Origin: Acidobacteriota bacterium
Lineage (GTDB): Bacteria; Acidobacteriota; Blastocatellia; Pyrinomonadales; Pyrinomonadaceae
Assembly (NCBI GenBank): GCA_018269005.1
Contig: JAFDVK010000012.1
Location: forward strand, 1-64,000
Direction: 5' to 3'
DNA: 64,000 bases
A program made the translations under genes and the position numbers. Numbering within the stretch: the first letter of the stretch is position 1; every line of letters begins with the position of its first letter. This document shows positions 17,221 through 28,474 of this stretch, in pieces. The notes under the pieces are model-generated. The model did not search any database. It worked only from the letters and a program-made list of their open reading frames with translations, and had not been told where the DNA came from.

Positions 17221-17364
17221 GCGTTTACGTTCGACCGATATGGCAATCGGAAATTCGACGAGGCGAATACAGCGACCTTGCCGAAGAACTGCGGCACGGC
17301 ACCGAGCTTTTCAGGGACTTTGACGGCGGCAAGAATACTGAAGAAAGAAACTCCGAAATATTAA
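17221..17364 (+). pseudogene. RHS scrap C
   Basis: The open frame encodes 'AFTFDRYGNRKFDEANTATL', then 'PKNCGTAPSF', typical of the 'FTFDRYGNR' segment of RHS proteins. It drifts into unrelated residues before stopping at 17364, two bases before the next gene. Like scraps A and B it comes from just upstream of the RHS tip. Confidence 0.75.
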
Positions 17365-17366
17365 TT

Positions 17367-18176
17367 ATGCGAAGAGGTGCAGCGCTGGTTACATTTTTAC
17401 TTTTACTTTGCGCGACCGGTTACAGCCAAGGATGCATTTGGAAGGACTTTCCTATAAATCGGATCGCCGGACGAGTTATGTATAGAAACTTGATCGTTGC
17501 GGACGCAGAACTCGATCTGCTTCGGGAAAGCGGTACTACAAAGGCGATCTTAAAGGTCCGTAGCGACGCCAGCGGGAGGTTTTCTTTCCCAGCGGTTCGA
17601 CCTGGCAAGTACGTGCTCAGTGTACACGCTCACGACATGATGCCCCTTAGGTTCGCATTCACGCTATCGAAACGAATCGAGAAAGATGTTGAGCGCGGAA
17701 TATTGATCCGGCTTACGATAACGTCTAACGATGGCTGTGCGCAACCCGAACCGCTAGAAATTCCGAACGCCTCGGCCCGGAATGAGACAGATCTAAGGAT
17801 TCCTCTTGCATTTGAAATCGACGGAACTAGAATAGCTGCGAAGCCTAAGGTCTGGTTCGTTGTAGGCAGTCGTCAATTCAAGGCTAGAGTGGAAAATGGT
17901 GTCCTCGTTGTGCCCATGAACGTTGTCCAACAGGACGAATTCGGTTTGAGAGTTACACTCAAAGGCAATGAAATGTCTTTCAAGGGACTTACCGCTAACG
18001 ACTTGAACGCGTCTTGGATTATTGGAATCGATAACCGTCCTTTTGAAAAAGATGACATTTCATTGTCATACGACTACACAGGGTTGTCTCGGGTCTATTT
18101 GCTTAGTATCAAGCCTGTCGGGGAAGGAATCGGTTGGGTTTTGATCTCAAGACCTAGGCGAGAAGCCTATAAGTAG
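17367..18176 (+). CDS. Secreted protein with carboxypeptidase-regulatory-like fold
   Basis: 269 residues. The signal peptide is MRRGAALVTFLLLLCATGYS|QG. Residues ~30-95 ('INRIAGRVMYRNLIVADAEL', 'SDASGRFSFPAVRPGKYVLS') have the pattern of a transthyretin-like/carboxypeptidase regulatory domain: G.V......A.V.L, D..G.F.F..V..G.Y.L. The C-terminal ~150 residues are beta-rich and unrecognised. It is the last gene of the RHS-scrap-punctuated string. Confidence 0.7.
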   Translation: MRRGAALVTFLLLLCATGYSQGCIWKDFPINRIAGRVMYRNLIVADAELDLLRESGTTKAILKVRSDASGRFSFPAVRPGKYVLSVHAHDMMPLRFAFTLSKRIEKDVERGILIRLTITSNDGCAQPEPLEIPNASARNETDLRIPLAFEIDGTRIAAKPKVWFVVGSRQFKARVENGVLVVPMNVVQQDEFGLRVTLKGNEMSFKGLTANDLNASWIIGIDNRPFEKDDISLSYDYTGLSRVYLLSIKPVGEGIGWVLISRPRREAYK

Positions 18177-18271
18177 TTGTTGAAGATTGAGGAATTTCTT
18201 CGAGGCCGGTAGATCAGGGAGTGCAGACGTGCATATTCGCGCATAATTCGCTTTCGGTAGATAAAATAAAG

Positions 18272-18298
18272 GCTGCCGGCGAGTGTTTCACCGGCAGC
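18272..18298. terminator. Bidirectional terminator between 17367 gene and sigma factor
   Basis: Stem GCTGCCGG/CCGGCAGC (18272-18279 with 18291-18298), 11-base loop. The plus-strand side continues TTTAAA; the minus strand continues CTTTATTTTATC. It suits both converging genes. Confidence 0.75.
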
Positions 18299-18333
18299 TT
18301 TAAAGAGACGTTTCAACAGGAGATGTTTGACGG

Positions 18334-18999
18334 TTAGCTAAAGGCGACGAGGCGTGGATTCGCCCTTTTCTTCAAAAGACGCTGCAGTTTTAGCCTCGCC
18401 TTGTGCAGCTGTGATTTCGACGTGCCGACCGAGCAGCCAAGGATCTGTGCGACCTCTTCGTGCTCGAAGCCTTCGACATCGTGCAGCACGAATACGCTCT
18501 TGTATCCATCCGGAAGCTGTTCGATCGCGGCCTCGAGGGCGATCTTGTCAACGACCTGCATCTTCATCGGGTTCGATGTGCCCATGACGATCTGATCGGG
18601 CGTTTCGCCTTCTTCGGTGACCTTTTCGAACTTCACGGTTCGCTTTCTAAAGTGCATCAGGACCTGGTTAACGGTCATACGATGCAGCCAAGTCGTGAAG
18701 GCGGAATCACCGCGGAAACTGCCGATCTTACGATAAAGCTGAATAAAGACGTCCTGCGTAAGGTCTTCGGCCTCGGAAGCGTTCTGGAGCATCCGCAAGC
18801 AGATCGCATACACTCTGCGATGGTGGCGGTTATAAAGCTCTTCGAAGGCCGGCATGCCGCCCTCGGCCGCTTCCTGCGCGAGGTCAAAATCCTTCGCTTT
18901 CTTGAGACTCGCGGCCGGTGCCGTGTCAAACACCACATTGTCCGCGCTTACGCCGTTGTGACTATGAAAAACCGGAAAGTTTAATGCTTCTGTTGTCAT
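18334..18999 (-). CDS. ECF-type RNA polymerase sigma factor
   Basis: 221 residues. Region 2 covers ~55-120 ('[20 protein letters not shown]', '[18 protein letters not shown]', '[20 protein letters not shown]') and region 4 ~155-205 ('[20 protein letters not shown]', '[20 protein letters not shown]'). There is a ~45-residue N-terminal extension. It directs polymerase to a specific promoter set. An AGGAGG ribosome-binding site precedes the ATG. No anti-sigma gene follows: the next gene on that side is convergent, so its control is not evident here. Confidence 0.93.
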   Translation of the reverse strand: MTTEALNFPVFHSHNGVSADNVVFDTAPAASLKKAKDFDLAQEAAEGGMPAFEELYNRHHRRVYAICLRMLQNASEAEDLTQDVFIQLYRKIGSFRGDSAFTTWLHRMTVNQVLMHFRKRTVKFEKVTEEGETPDQIVMGTSNPMKMQVVDKIALEAAIEQLPDGYKSVFVLHDVEGFEHEEVAQILGCSVGTSKSQLHKARLKLQRLLKKRANPRLVAFS

Positions 19000-19027
19000 T
19001 GCTCTCCCCTCCTGACCTATTCCGTAA

Positions 19028-19042
19028 ACAATTGCCGTGCCA
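19028..19042 (-). promoter_or_regulatory. Possible sigma-54-type promoter of the ECF sigma gene
   Basis: On the minus strand TGGCACG-N4-TTGT stands about 30 bases upstream of the ATG, close to the -24/-12 consensus TGGCACG-N4-TTGC. The one mismatch is in the important -12 GC. Transcription would start near 19016, just ahead of the AGGAGG. A chance match is possible. Confidence 0.3.
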
Positions 19043-19301
19043 AACCGAGCATTCTTGCCGTCAATTCACTTAAACACGCCGTTTTGCCTGATTTGTTCAA
19101 CTTTTTAGGCATATTTTTTGTATTCGCCGCGCATCAAATATCAGTTTCGGCTGTCTATTGAACGAGCGAATTCGACGAAACTTGCACGAAATGGTGCATT
19201 CGGGTCAAATTCGGCGGCGAGGCTCGCTAATTCGCGTGTAAATGCTAGAATCTGCATATTAATTGGACACCGCCGACACGAAACGGTTCGTTCGAAAAGC
19301 C

Positions 19302-20036
19302 GTGAAGAAGTTTTACCGACCAGATCTTATATTTTCCCTTCTGCTCCTACTGTTTGCGGGCATACACGCGCACGCACAGGAAGCAAAGAAGCCTGCTGAA
19401 CCCGCCGAAGAAAAGACTCCGGCCGTTCTGCTGCACCTTCCTGAATGGGACACTGTTCGAAACTCGGCGGTCTATGCCCGCAATGCGGCCGAACTCACGA
19501 AAGCGACCGGCGAAAGGCCCGAGCTCGCCGTGATAGATTTTACGAACGGTGTTGAGGCGGCAACGGCGATGTATCCGGCGGGAAGGCTCGTGATCGTTGA
19601 GTTTCCGACGCCGCAAGTTTCGGTCTTTGAGGATCAAAAGATCACCGAAGCACTCGCTTCCGGAAGTGCAACCGCCTATCGCCGAATCGGCAATTACAGC
19701 GTGTTCGTCCTGGACCCGAGTGACAACGCGGCCGCGAACGCCTTGCTAGATCAGGTCAAATATCAAAAATATGTGCAGTGGTTAGGCGAGGCTCCTGACC
19801 TTCCGACGGCCGCCGAACGCGAATTCACGATCACGACGGCCGGCGTCTTCCTCTCAACATTTTATGCGATCTTGCTCGGGATCCTGTTTGCAGCTGTTTT
19901 CGGACTTTTCTGCGGGCTGCTTTACTTTCGCTATCGGGAGCGCGAGCGAGCCCGAATGCCCACATTCTCCGACGCGGGCGGAATGATCCGGCTCAACCTC
20001 GACGGCCTCACACCGGAGATCGCCGGCGAAGAATAA
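19302..20036 (+). CDS. Secreted/membrane-anchored protein of unknown function
   Basis: About 244 residues from GTG 19302; a TTG at 19263 would add 13 residues, and neither has a good ribosome-binding site. A signal peptide ends near 'HAHA|QE', followed by a Pro/Glu/Lys-rich linker. A globular part contains 'RNAAELTKATGERPELAVID' and 'LVIVEFPTPQVSVFEDQKIT'. One C-terminal membrane helix (near 'FLSTFYAILLGILFAAVFGL') is followed by a short basic cytosolic tail. This is the topology of an envelope protein. No family is recognised. It is convergent with the aminotransferase gene, the stop codons being one base apart. Confidence 0.72.
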   Translation: MKKFYRPDLIFSLLLLLFAGIHAHAQEAKKPAEPAEEKTPAVLLHLPEWDTVRNSAVYARNAAELTKATGERPELAVIDFTNGVEAATAMYPAGRLVIVEFPTPQVSVFEDQKITEALASGSATAYRRIGNYSVFVLDPSDNAAANALLDQVKYQKYVQWLGEAPDLPTAAEREFTITTAGVFLSTFYAILLGILFAAVFGLFCGLLYFRYRERERARMPTFSDAGGMIRLNLDGLTPEIAGEE

Positions 20037-20037
20037 G

Positions 20038-21162
20038 TTAGATCAAAGCGTCGATCAGCCGGTCGATATCTTCCTTGTTATTGAAGAAATGCGGCGCGAT
20101 GCGTATGCGGTCGAGCCTCGGGCTGACGACCACTCTCTCTTTTTCCAACTGGGCCGCGATCTCATTCGGTGAAAGGCCGCCTTTGTGGCGAACGCAAACG
20201 ATCGCTGAACGTTCACCTTCTTTTCGCGAACTCAAGATCTCGTAATCCTTCGAAGCGATCCTCTCACAAAGATACTCCGAAAGTTCGTCAAGATAGGCTT
20301 CGACCTTCCTTAGATCTGCGTCGATCAGGAGCTTCAAACTCGCCTCAAGGCCGTAGAACAGGGCTGACGGACCCGTTCCGGTCTCCCAAGCAAGGGCGTT
20401 CGGTTTGTAATTCTGCTCCCGATCGGCGAAATCCCACGCATCCTCGACACTGATCCAACCGACGAGTGTCGGCGAAATGAGTTCGCGCGCCCGGTCGGAA
20501 AGGTAGATGTAGCCGATACCTTCCGGTGCGCAGAGCCACTTATGCGATGCTCCGCACGCCGCATCGACGCCCAATGCCGGTAGATCATAGCCATGAGCGC
20601 CGAGCCCCTGTATCAGATCGACACAAAAGAGAGCGTCCGCCTTGTGAGCTGCCTCAGCGATCCGCGCAAGGTCGCTGCGGAAACCGGAGGCGAACTGAAC
20701 GGAACTAATAGTGACGAGGCGGGTGTTCGAGTCTATCAGGGAGATGAGTTCGTCGAGGTCGATACGCCCATCGCGCTCTGGGGCGAGCCGCATTTCAACG
20801 CCGTGACGCTCGCGAACGTCGCGCCAAGCATAGAAATTTGCCGGGAACTCATCGGCGAAACTGACGATGTTGTCGCCGGCCTTCCATTTAAGACCGTTAG
20901 CGATGGTTGAAAATCCGTCCGACGTATTTCGCATAAAAGCGACCTGCTCGTCTTTGACACCAAGGATGTCGGCCATCAACGTTCGGCAGCGTTTCTTCGT
21001 GTCCACCCAAGCTCCGAAGCGAAGGCCGGCGTAAACTGCCGCATCCTCAAGCTGTGATAGGATCGCGTCGATCGCGGCCCTTGGCGGAGGTGCGACGGCG
21101 GCACTGTTCAGGTATGCAAAGGTCTCTGTCGCGGCGAATTGGGATCTGATCGTGGGATTCAT
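20038..21162 (-). CDS. Class V PLP-dependent aminotransferase
   Basis: 374 residues. PLP-binding lysine in 'GASHKWLCAPEGIGYIYLS' (residue ~215), with the family's preceding Asp/Gln in 'ALFCVDLIQGLGAHGYD'. The N-terminal 'YLNSAAVAPPPRA' and 'FMRNTSDGFSTIANGL' are typical of the cysteine desulfurase/isopenicillin-N-epimerase-like branch. The substrate cannot be told. It lacks a C-terminal Cys loop of the classic IscS kind, so a role in Fe-S assembly is unlikely. Monocistronic, divergent from the signal peptidase gene. Confidence 0.88.
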   Translation of the reverse strand: MNPTIRSQFAATETFAYLNSAAVAPPPRAAIDAILSQLEDAAVYAGLRFGAWVDTKKRCRTLMADILGVKDEQVAFMRNTSDGFSTIANGLKWKAGDNIVSFADEFPANFYAWRDVRERHGVEMRLAPERDGRIDLDELISLIDSNTRLVTISSVQFASGFRSDLARIAEAAHKADALFCVDLIQGLGAHGYDLPALGVDAACGASHKWLCAPEGIGYIYLSDRARELISPTLVGWISVEDAWDFADREQNYKPNALAWETGTGPSALFYGLEASLKLLIDADLRKVEAYLDELSEYLCERIASKDYEILSSRKEGERSAIVCVRHKGGLSPNEIAAQLEKERVVVSPRLDRIRIAPHFFNNKEDIDRLIDALI

Positions 21163-21333
21163 TTTTTGGTTCGGCTCCTCGGTCTAATGCGTTTGGCTGC
21201 TGGTTTTGTCAAAGATTTCCTTTGACAACCCGTATCCTCTACCTTGATTATAAATACTTGTGAGGCTATCTCGATAGCGGGGAGCCTAGACGAGTGCAAC
21301 TTTTTCGCGCGCTTCTACCGTCCAAAGCTTGGC

Positions 21334-22044
21334 ATGTTCGATTCGGGAAAGAATAAACAGATCGCGTTCGGCGAGGTCCATCCGCAAGATGACCCCGATA
21401 TCGCCGTTACGTCACTAAAGCGCGAATCGCGGCAGGGCCTCCTTTCGGAAGGCTTTAAGCTCGCTCGCGACATCTTCCTGATCATCGTCGTTTTCATTTT
21501 ATTTGGAGTATTTTTTGTCCAGCCTGTGGTCGTTGAGGGCACTTCGATGCTCCCCGAACTGCACGACGGCGAGCGACTGCTCGTCAATAAGCTCGTTTAC
21601 TACAAGATCCAGGGTTACAGTTGGGGCCATATCGAACGCGGAGACATCGTGGTTTTTTGGTATCCGAACGACCCTGACAAGAGTTTCGTCAAACGCGTGA
21701 TCGGACTGCCGGGCGAAACGGTCGAGATACGTTCCGGAAAGGTGATCATCAACGGAAATACGTTGAATGAAGACTATCTGGATGCGGCGCACAACAGTTC
21801 GTTCCCGAACCTTTCGCCGCGAATCGTCGAAAAACATCATTATTTTGTGCTCGGCGACAATCGCGATAATTCGCTCGATTCCCGCTCTTGGGGCCTTGTG
21901 CCGGAGAAATATATCTACGGTAAGGCATTTTTCCGCTACTGGAAGCCTGCAAATATGGGCTTTCTGGAACACGGCGAGTACCCGAACCCAATTCCTTCCC
22001 CAACGCCGGCTTCACCGGTGGATGACGACGAGCTAAGTCGATAG
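21334..22044 (+). CDS. lepB: Signal peptidase I
   Basis: 236 residues from ATG 21334 (an upstream TTG at 21244 gives an unlikely extension). One membrane helix near residues 45-67 ('DIFLIIVVFILFGVFFVQPV'). Then 'VVEGTSMLPELHDGERLLVN' with the catalytic Ser, 'DKSFVKRVIGLPGE' with the catalytic Lys, and 'YFVLGDNRDNSLDSRSWG' (boxes C-E). It removes signal peptides from exported proteins such as the many secreted ones in this window. A TTGACA at 21222-21227 with AT-rich sequence ~18 bp on may be its promoter. carA follows after 64 bp. Confidence 0.95.
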   Translation: MFDSGKNKQIAFGEVHPQDDPDIAVTSLKRESRQGLLSEGFKLARDIFLIIVVFILFGVFFVQPVVVEGTSMLPELHDGERLLVNKLVYYKIQGYSWGHIERGDIVVFWYPNDPDKSFVKRVIGLPGETVEIRSGKVIINGNTLNEDYLDAAHNSSFPNLSPRIVEKHHYFVLGDNRDNSLDSRSWGLVPEKYIYGKAFFRYWKPANMGFLEHGEYPNPIPSPTPASPVDDDELSR

Positions 22045-22108
22045 CTTTCGCAAATTCTAAACCTCAGCTTCGCAAAGAATCACCAAAGTCAGGTAAAATC
22101 GAATTCAA

Positions 22109-23260
22109 ATGCAGGAGCAGAGTGTAAAAGCGATTCTCGTCCTAGAGGACGGACGTGTTTTTGAGGGAGTTTCGTTCGGAGCGGTCGGCGAGACATTCGG
22201 CGAGATCGTGTTCAATACCTCGATGTCCGGCTATCAGGAGATCTTGACCGATCCTTCCTACGCCGGGCAGATCGTTACGATGACGTATCCCTTGATCGGC
22301 AACTACGGAGTCAATTCGGAGGATGTCGAGAGTCGAAAGACGTGGGCAGAAGGCTTTGTCGTCCGTGAATCGAGCCGAATTGTCTCGAATTTTCGATCGA
22401 CAATGTCGCTGGACGACTACCTCAAGGCGAACAACATCGTCGGGATCGAGCATATCGACACACGTGCACTGGTCCGCCACATTCGCGACAAGGGAGCCAT
22501 GCGCGCCGGTATTTCGTCCGTCGATACCGACCGCGAAAGCCTGCTGAAAAAGATCCTCGACCAGCCCGAGATGCGGAACCGCGAACTCGCAAGCTCCGTT
22601 ACGGTCGATGCCGTATTCGCATATGAGAGCATATCCTCTGAGGCGGAAATACGACCGGTAGGGAGTGTGTCTTCTAAGACAGAACTGAAGTACCACGTTG
22701 TCGCTTATGACTTCGGGGTCAAGACAAATTCGTTACGCGAGTTCGCAAAATTCGGATGCCGAATTACGGTCGTCCCTGCCGAAACATCTGCGGCGGAAGT
22801 TCTCGCACTAAAACCCGACGGCATTTTCCTCTCAAACGGTCCGGGCGACCCATCTTCGATGACCGAGACGATCGCGGAGATACGCAAACTCACGGAAAGT
22901 AAGACGCCGATCTTCGGCATCTGCCTCGGACATCAACTTCTCGGCGAGGCCTTTGGCGGCAAGACATACAAACTCAAGTTCGGCCACCGCGGCGGAAACC
23001 AGCCGATCAAGGACCTAACGACCGGCAGGATCGAGATCGCGTCGCACAATCACGGATTCGCTGTCGATGCCGATTCCCTCCCAGCCGATATCGAGGTTAC
23101 GCACATCAACCTGAACGACCACACGGTCGCTGGCCTTCGCCATAAGACACTGCCGATCTTCTCCGTGCAGTATCACCCGGAATCCGCTCCCGGCCCGCAC
23201 GATTCTGAATATCTGTTCGAACGGTTCGTAGCACTGTTGGACACGAACGGCGGGCGTTGA
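22109..23260 (+). CDS. carA: Carbamoyl-phosphate synthase small (glutaminase) subunit
   Basis: 383 residues, full length. The N-terminal CPSase domain has '[20 protein letters not shown]' and '[20 protein letters not shown]'. The C-terminal class I amidotransferase domain has the nucleophile in '[16 protein letters not shown]' and His-Glu in '[13 protein letters not shown]'. It hydrolyses glutamine to feed ammonia to the large subunit for pyrimidine and arginine synthesis. carB is not adjacent downstream, where a repeat-bearing spacer and a membrane protein gene follow. Confidence 0.97.
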   Translation: MQEQSVKAILVLEDGRVFEGVSFGAVGETFGEIVFNTSMSGYQEILTDPSYAGQIVTMTYPLIGNYGVNSEDVESRKTWAEGFVVRESSRIVSNFRSTMSLDDYLKANNIVGIEHIDTRALVRHIRDKGAMRAGISSVDTDRESLLKKILDQPEMRNRELASSVTVDAVFAYESISSEAEIRPVGSVSSKTELKYHVVAYDFGVKTNSLREFAKFGCRITVVPAETSAAEVLALKPDGIFLSNGPGDPSSMTETIAEIRKLTESKTPIFGICLGHQLLGEAFGGKTYKLKFGHRGGNQPIKDLTTGRIEIASHNHGFAVDADSLPADIEVTHINLNDHTVAGLRHKTLPIFSVQYHPESAPGPHDSEYLFERFVALLDTNGGR

Positions 23261-23708
23261 GCATTCTGCCTGAATCAGAAGCTTGTAACTAGGTGAAAAC
23301 AAACTAGTTATTGGTGTCAATGCAGATATAAGATCACTCGAGTGAGCTTAGTCAAGATTTTATGATTAATTTGCGAGGACAGTTAAGAACTTGGGCGCAA
23401 TCGCTCCCGGTTCTGACCTTGTGACAACGCCGTTCTCAATTCTCATTTCTGATCGCCCAACCTCGCTGGCAAGGGGCAAGCCAGGGACGAAAGTCAAACT
23501 TCAGAATTCAAGAGCCAAAAAAAGGAATGCGGAATTTCGGAATTTGAGGCCTCGGTTGCGGTGCCGGATATTTCGCTTTGCAGAACAGGGATTTGGTGCT
23601 ATTGTTCTCGAAATGTTAGCTCGGCCTGGGGGTTGGGTGAAGCTGGCCTCTTCCACGTTTCTTGCTCCGCGGGGAATGCGTGGAGTCGATTTTTTTGGAG
23701 GCTTGCAG
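23261..23708. other. Intergenic stretch with palindromes and a REP copy
   Basis: No convincing gene. An AACTAG/CTAGTT hairpin lies at about 23287-23309, a perfect 12-bp palindrome TCACTCGAGTGA at 23334-23345 (nearly symmetrical over 20 bp), and a REP-family copy at 23397-23417 (GCTCCCGGTTCTGAC type). An open frame through 23391-23708 joins the next gene but has no coding character. The next gene's GGAGG lies at 23697-23701. Confidence 0.6.
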
Positions 23709-24437
23709 ATGGCGATCAACAACGCTCTTGAACGCCGCACATTCGAACGAAGGTTCTTTCTCGCGGTCGCGATATTCTTCCCAATAACCGTCTTCATTGG
23801 CTTCGGGCCGACCTATTACGTTAAAGAATTCTTCCCAAAACCGCCGCTTCCGAGCCGTTTGCTGCACATTCACGGCGCGTTGATGACAAGCTGGGTCTTG
23901 CTTTTTATCGCGCAGGTCTATCTGATCTCGTCAAAAATGATTCGCATCCACCAGAAACTTGGCCTGGCGTCGGTCGCTCTCGCAGCATTGATCGTTGTCG
24001 TCGGGACAATGACCGGGATCGAGGAAGCACAGCGTGAAATTCGCGACCCGAACGTCCAGGTGCTTTCATCCCTCGTAATACCGCTCGGCGACCTACTTAC
24101 ATTTGCGGTGCTTTTTGCCGCCGCCGTCTATTATAGAAAGAAGGCTGCGGATCACAAACGGCTGATCGTTCTTACGATATTGAGCCTCTTACCGCCGGCG
24201 TTAGCTCGCTTTCCTTTCGGACTTTCTGATGCTTTCGGGCCGCTTTGGTATTTCGGAACGCCCGACCTCATGGCGATAGGCTTTGTCGCGTTCGACGCCT
24301 GGCAGAATAAGAAGGTCAATCCCGCGTTCCTTGCCGGAGCAGCTTTTATGATCGCATTGCACTGGCTGCGGTTCCCTCTCTCGACGACGACCGTTTGGCT
24401 CAACTTCGCGTCGTGGCTCACCGGCATACCAATGTGA
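23709..24437 (+). CDS. Multispanning membrane protein of unknown function
   Basis: 242 residues. ATG 23709 follows GGAGG at the right distance. About seven hydrophobic helices; helix 1 starts at 'FFLAVAIFFPITVFIGFGPT'. 'RLLHIHGALMTSWVLLFIAQ' (two His in helix 2) and 'RIHQKLGLASVALAALIVVV' recall small integral membrane proteins with conserved histidines, such as DUF2306- or cytochrome b561-like families. Haem binding is only a possibility. No operon partner. Confidence 0.78.
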   Translation: MAINNALERRTFERRFFLAVAIFFPITVFIGFGPTYYVKEFFPKPPLPSRLLHIHGALMTSWVLLFIAQVYLISSKMIRIHQKLGLASVALAALIVVVGTMTGIEEAQREIRDPNVQVLSSLVIPLGDLLTFAVLFAAAVYYRKKAADHKRLIVLTILSLLPPALARFPFGLSDAFGPLWYFGTPDLMAIGFVAFDAWQNKKVNPAFLAGAAFMIALHWLRFPLSTTTVWLNFASWLTGIPM

Positions 24438-24560
24438 GTCCAAATTCCAATGTCAGAGCGTTGCAGCAAGGCGGTGTCCCCGTTGGGGACGACAGAATGT
24501 AGCCTAGGGTGAGGCTGTCAAGCCCCACCCTGGGAACACGTCGCGAAAACGATCCTGGAG

Positions 24561-24592
24561 CTCGGCCCCGATTCATCGGGGCATCGAGCGAC
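24561..24592. repeat. Dispersed repeat, CTCGGCCCCGAT family
   Basis: A 32-bp element with a CCCCGAT..ATCGGGG hairpin, repeated with two differences at 40984-41015. It lies in the 250-bp spacer between the membrane protein and pyrophosphatase genes, which also holds a GGGGTGGGG-type palindrome. Confidence 0.7.
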
Positions 24593-24659
24593 AAAACGGC
24601 CTACGGAGCCAGACGATCCCCGCTTTCGCGTCCCGAAGTCTCGGCGGTGCAATGATTCT

Positions 24660-24688
24660 GATCACCCGCTCACGCAGGCGGTTCTGAC
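24660..24688. repeat. REP-like palindrome (GTCAGAACCGCC family)
   Basis: A 29-bp element whose core folds as CCGCCTGC-GTGA-GCGGGYGG, adjacent to the hppA stop. The same element in opposite orientation is at 37485-37513. Related shorter copies (GTCAGAACCGGGAGCG type) lie at 23397-23417, 30861-30884 and 38594-38617. This is a REP/extragenic palindrome family of the genome. Confidence 0.75.
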
Positions 24689-24689
24689 T

Positions 24690-26810
<2,121 letters not shown>

Positions 26811-27105
26811 AGTATGCTCTTAAAAGATCGGCGTCTTGCCGCCCTCAAAACCGCAGCGGGCGAACTTCGCTTTCGTTGCGCACCGCTCAATTTTACGCAA
26901 TGCGTAACCGGATCTTCTTCTCTTTTATATCGATGTTCTTACGCCGCTCAACGACGCGATTCTCAAAACCAATAATTATCGAATAATCGAGCAAAAATCG
27001 CAATTTGACGTGCAAGAAATGTGCCGAGGCCAAATGATCCGTCGTTGCAGACGCGCCGCACTAGATAGGCCGGTCAGCTCTCAGTTCTGTTGTATAATCC
27101 TTCGA
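26811..27105. other. Intergenic region upstream of hppA and RhuM gene
   Basis: No gene seen. AT-rich segments around 26890-27000 probably include the hppA promoter. TATAAT at 27093-27098 is followed by the perfect 20-bp palindrome GAAGCGGCCCGGGCCGCTTC at 27104-27123, though no matching -35 was found. Confidence 0.4.
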
Positions 27106-27270
27106 AGCGGCCCGGGCCGCTTCCTGGAATACATCAACGGCCTCGTGCCCGCCGGCTTCGATGGCGAATGGGTCATCTATGCCGCCCGTTCGCGTTTTGA
27201 TAGAACAAAACTCTCGAAACTTGGCATCACGTTTCACCAGTTGCCATACGAGCTGGCAACGTGGTTTTAA
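27106..27270 (+). pseudogene. C-terminal remnant, possibly of a DNA methyltransferase
   Basis: The open frame ends 'EYINGLVPAGFDGEWVIYAA' then 'RTKLSKLGITFHQLPYELAT'. Composition and pattern are protein-like, resembling ends of adenine-specific DNA methyltransferases ('GI.F.Q.PYE'). Nothing matching is found upstream and no start is plausible. It sits 8 bp before a RhuM-family gene, whose relatives often neighbour restriction-modification genes. Confidence 0.4.
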
Positions 27271-27277
27271 GATATTT

Positions 27278-28288
27278 ATGACACTCGAACAACCGAAAAG
27301 CGGCGAGATCATCTTGTATCGGTCAAGCGAAAGTTCGCTTCGGATCGAAGTTACCTACGAAGATGAATCTTTCTGGCTCCCTCAACGGAAAATTGCCGAT
27401 CTGTTCGGGGTGGACGTACGTACGGTCAACGAACATCTTAAGAACATTTACGCATCGGGCGAATTAAAGCCTGAAGCAACTATCCGGAAAATCCGGATAG
27501 TTCAACGCGAGGGAAATCGAGACGTTGCCCGTGAGATCGATTTTTACGATCTGGACGCAATAATTTCGGTCGGATACCGCGTCAACAGCGTACAGGCAAC
27601 ACAGTTTCGTATCTGGGCAACTCAAACCCTAAGGGAGTTCATTACTAAGGGATTTGTTCTTGACGATGAACGGTTAAAGCTCAACAAGCGGTTCGGCCCG
27701 GACTATTTTGACGAACTGCTCGAACGCATTCGCGAAATACGTGCAAGCGAACGTAGATTCTACTTAAAGATCACCGACATTTATGAACAATGCAGTATCG
27801 ATTACGACGGTTCGGCCGAGATCACGCAGCTATTCTTCAAAACGGCCCAAAACAAACTCCACTGGGCGATAACCGGCATGACAGCTGCCGAGATCATAGC
27901 GGATCGTGCAGATGCGGAAAGGCCGTCAATGGGACTTACCAACTGGAAAAACTCTCCTAAAGGAAAGATAGTAAAGTCTGACGTTGCGACAGCGAAGAAT
28001 TATCTAACCGAAAAAGAGATAAAAGGTCTTGAACGCATTGTCTCGATGTTTCTCGACTACGCCGAGGATCAAGCTGCCCGTCAGGTTCCGATGAAAATGA
28101 CGGACTGGGTCAGCAAACTCGATGCCTTTCTCAAGTTCAATGAGTATGAGGTTCTAACTGATGCGGGCAGAGTGAAACACGAGGTCGCAAAAGCTTTGGC
28201 TGAGAAAGAATACGACAAGTTTCGCGTGATTCAAGATAAAGCCTTCGAGAGTGATTTTGAACGAAAGGTTAAGGATCTGAAAAAGTAA
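27278..28288 (+). CDS. rhuM: RhuM-family protein
   Basis: 336 residues from ATG 27278. N-terminal half is the RhuM domain: 'FWLPQRKIADLFGVDVRTVN', 'EHLKNIYASGEL', 'EIDFYDLDAIISVGYRVNSV', 'RIWATQTLREFITKGFVLDD'. The C-terminal half is helical with 'ERFYLKITDIYEQCSIDYD'-like spacing. The first part resembles the BRO/Ant-type DNA-binding domains of phage proteins. Named for a Salmonella pathogenicity-island gene, the family is widespread in mobile DNA and its biochemical role is not established. It stands alone here and begins shortly after a gene remnant, which suggests acquired DNA. Confidence 0.9.
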   Translation: MTLEQPKSGEIILYRSSESSLRIEVTYEDESFWLPQRKIADLFGVDVRTVNEHLKNIYASGELKPEATIRKIRIVQREGNRDVAREIDFYDLDAIISVGYRVNSVQATQFRIWATQTLREFITKGFVLDDERLKLNKRFGPDYFDELLERIREIRASERRFYLKITDIYEQCSIDYDGSAEITQLFFKTAQNKLHWAITGMTAAEIIADRADAERPSMGLTNWKNSPKGKIVKSDVATAKNYLTEKEIKGLERIVSMFLDYAEDQAARQVPMKMTDWVSKLDAFLKFNEYEVLTDAGRVKHEVAKALAEKEYDKFRVIQDKAFESDFERKVKDLKK

Positions 28289-28474
28289 GTGGCCGCTAAA
28301 AGATTACCAACGATCACTGCTCGATGATTACACCGCGTATCTCAAGCGGACGCGGGGATTGTCCGACCGGCTGATCGCGCAAGTTAATTCCGCCTGCCCG
28401 TAGGTATATTCATCTAAACGACTGAGGGTGCAGGCGGGGAGGCCTGCATTCCAGGCCGATCCAGATGAAAATCA

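Noticed and set aside
23391-23708. N-terminal extension of the membrane protein at 23709
   Set aside because: It begins in a REP copy, is rich in Arg/Lys without pattern, and ATG 23709 has its own GGAGG.
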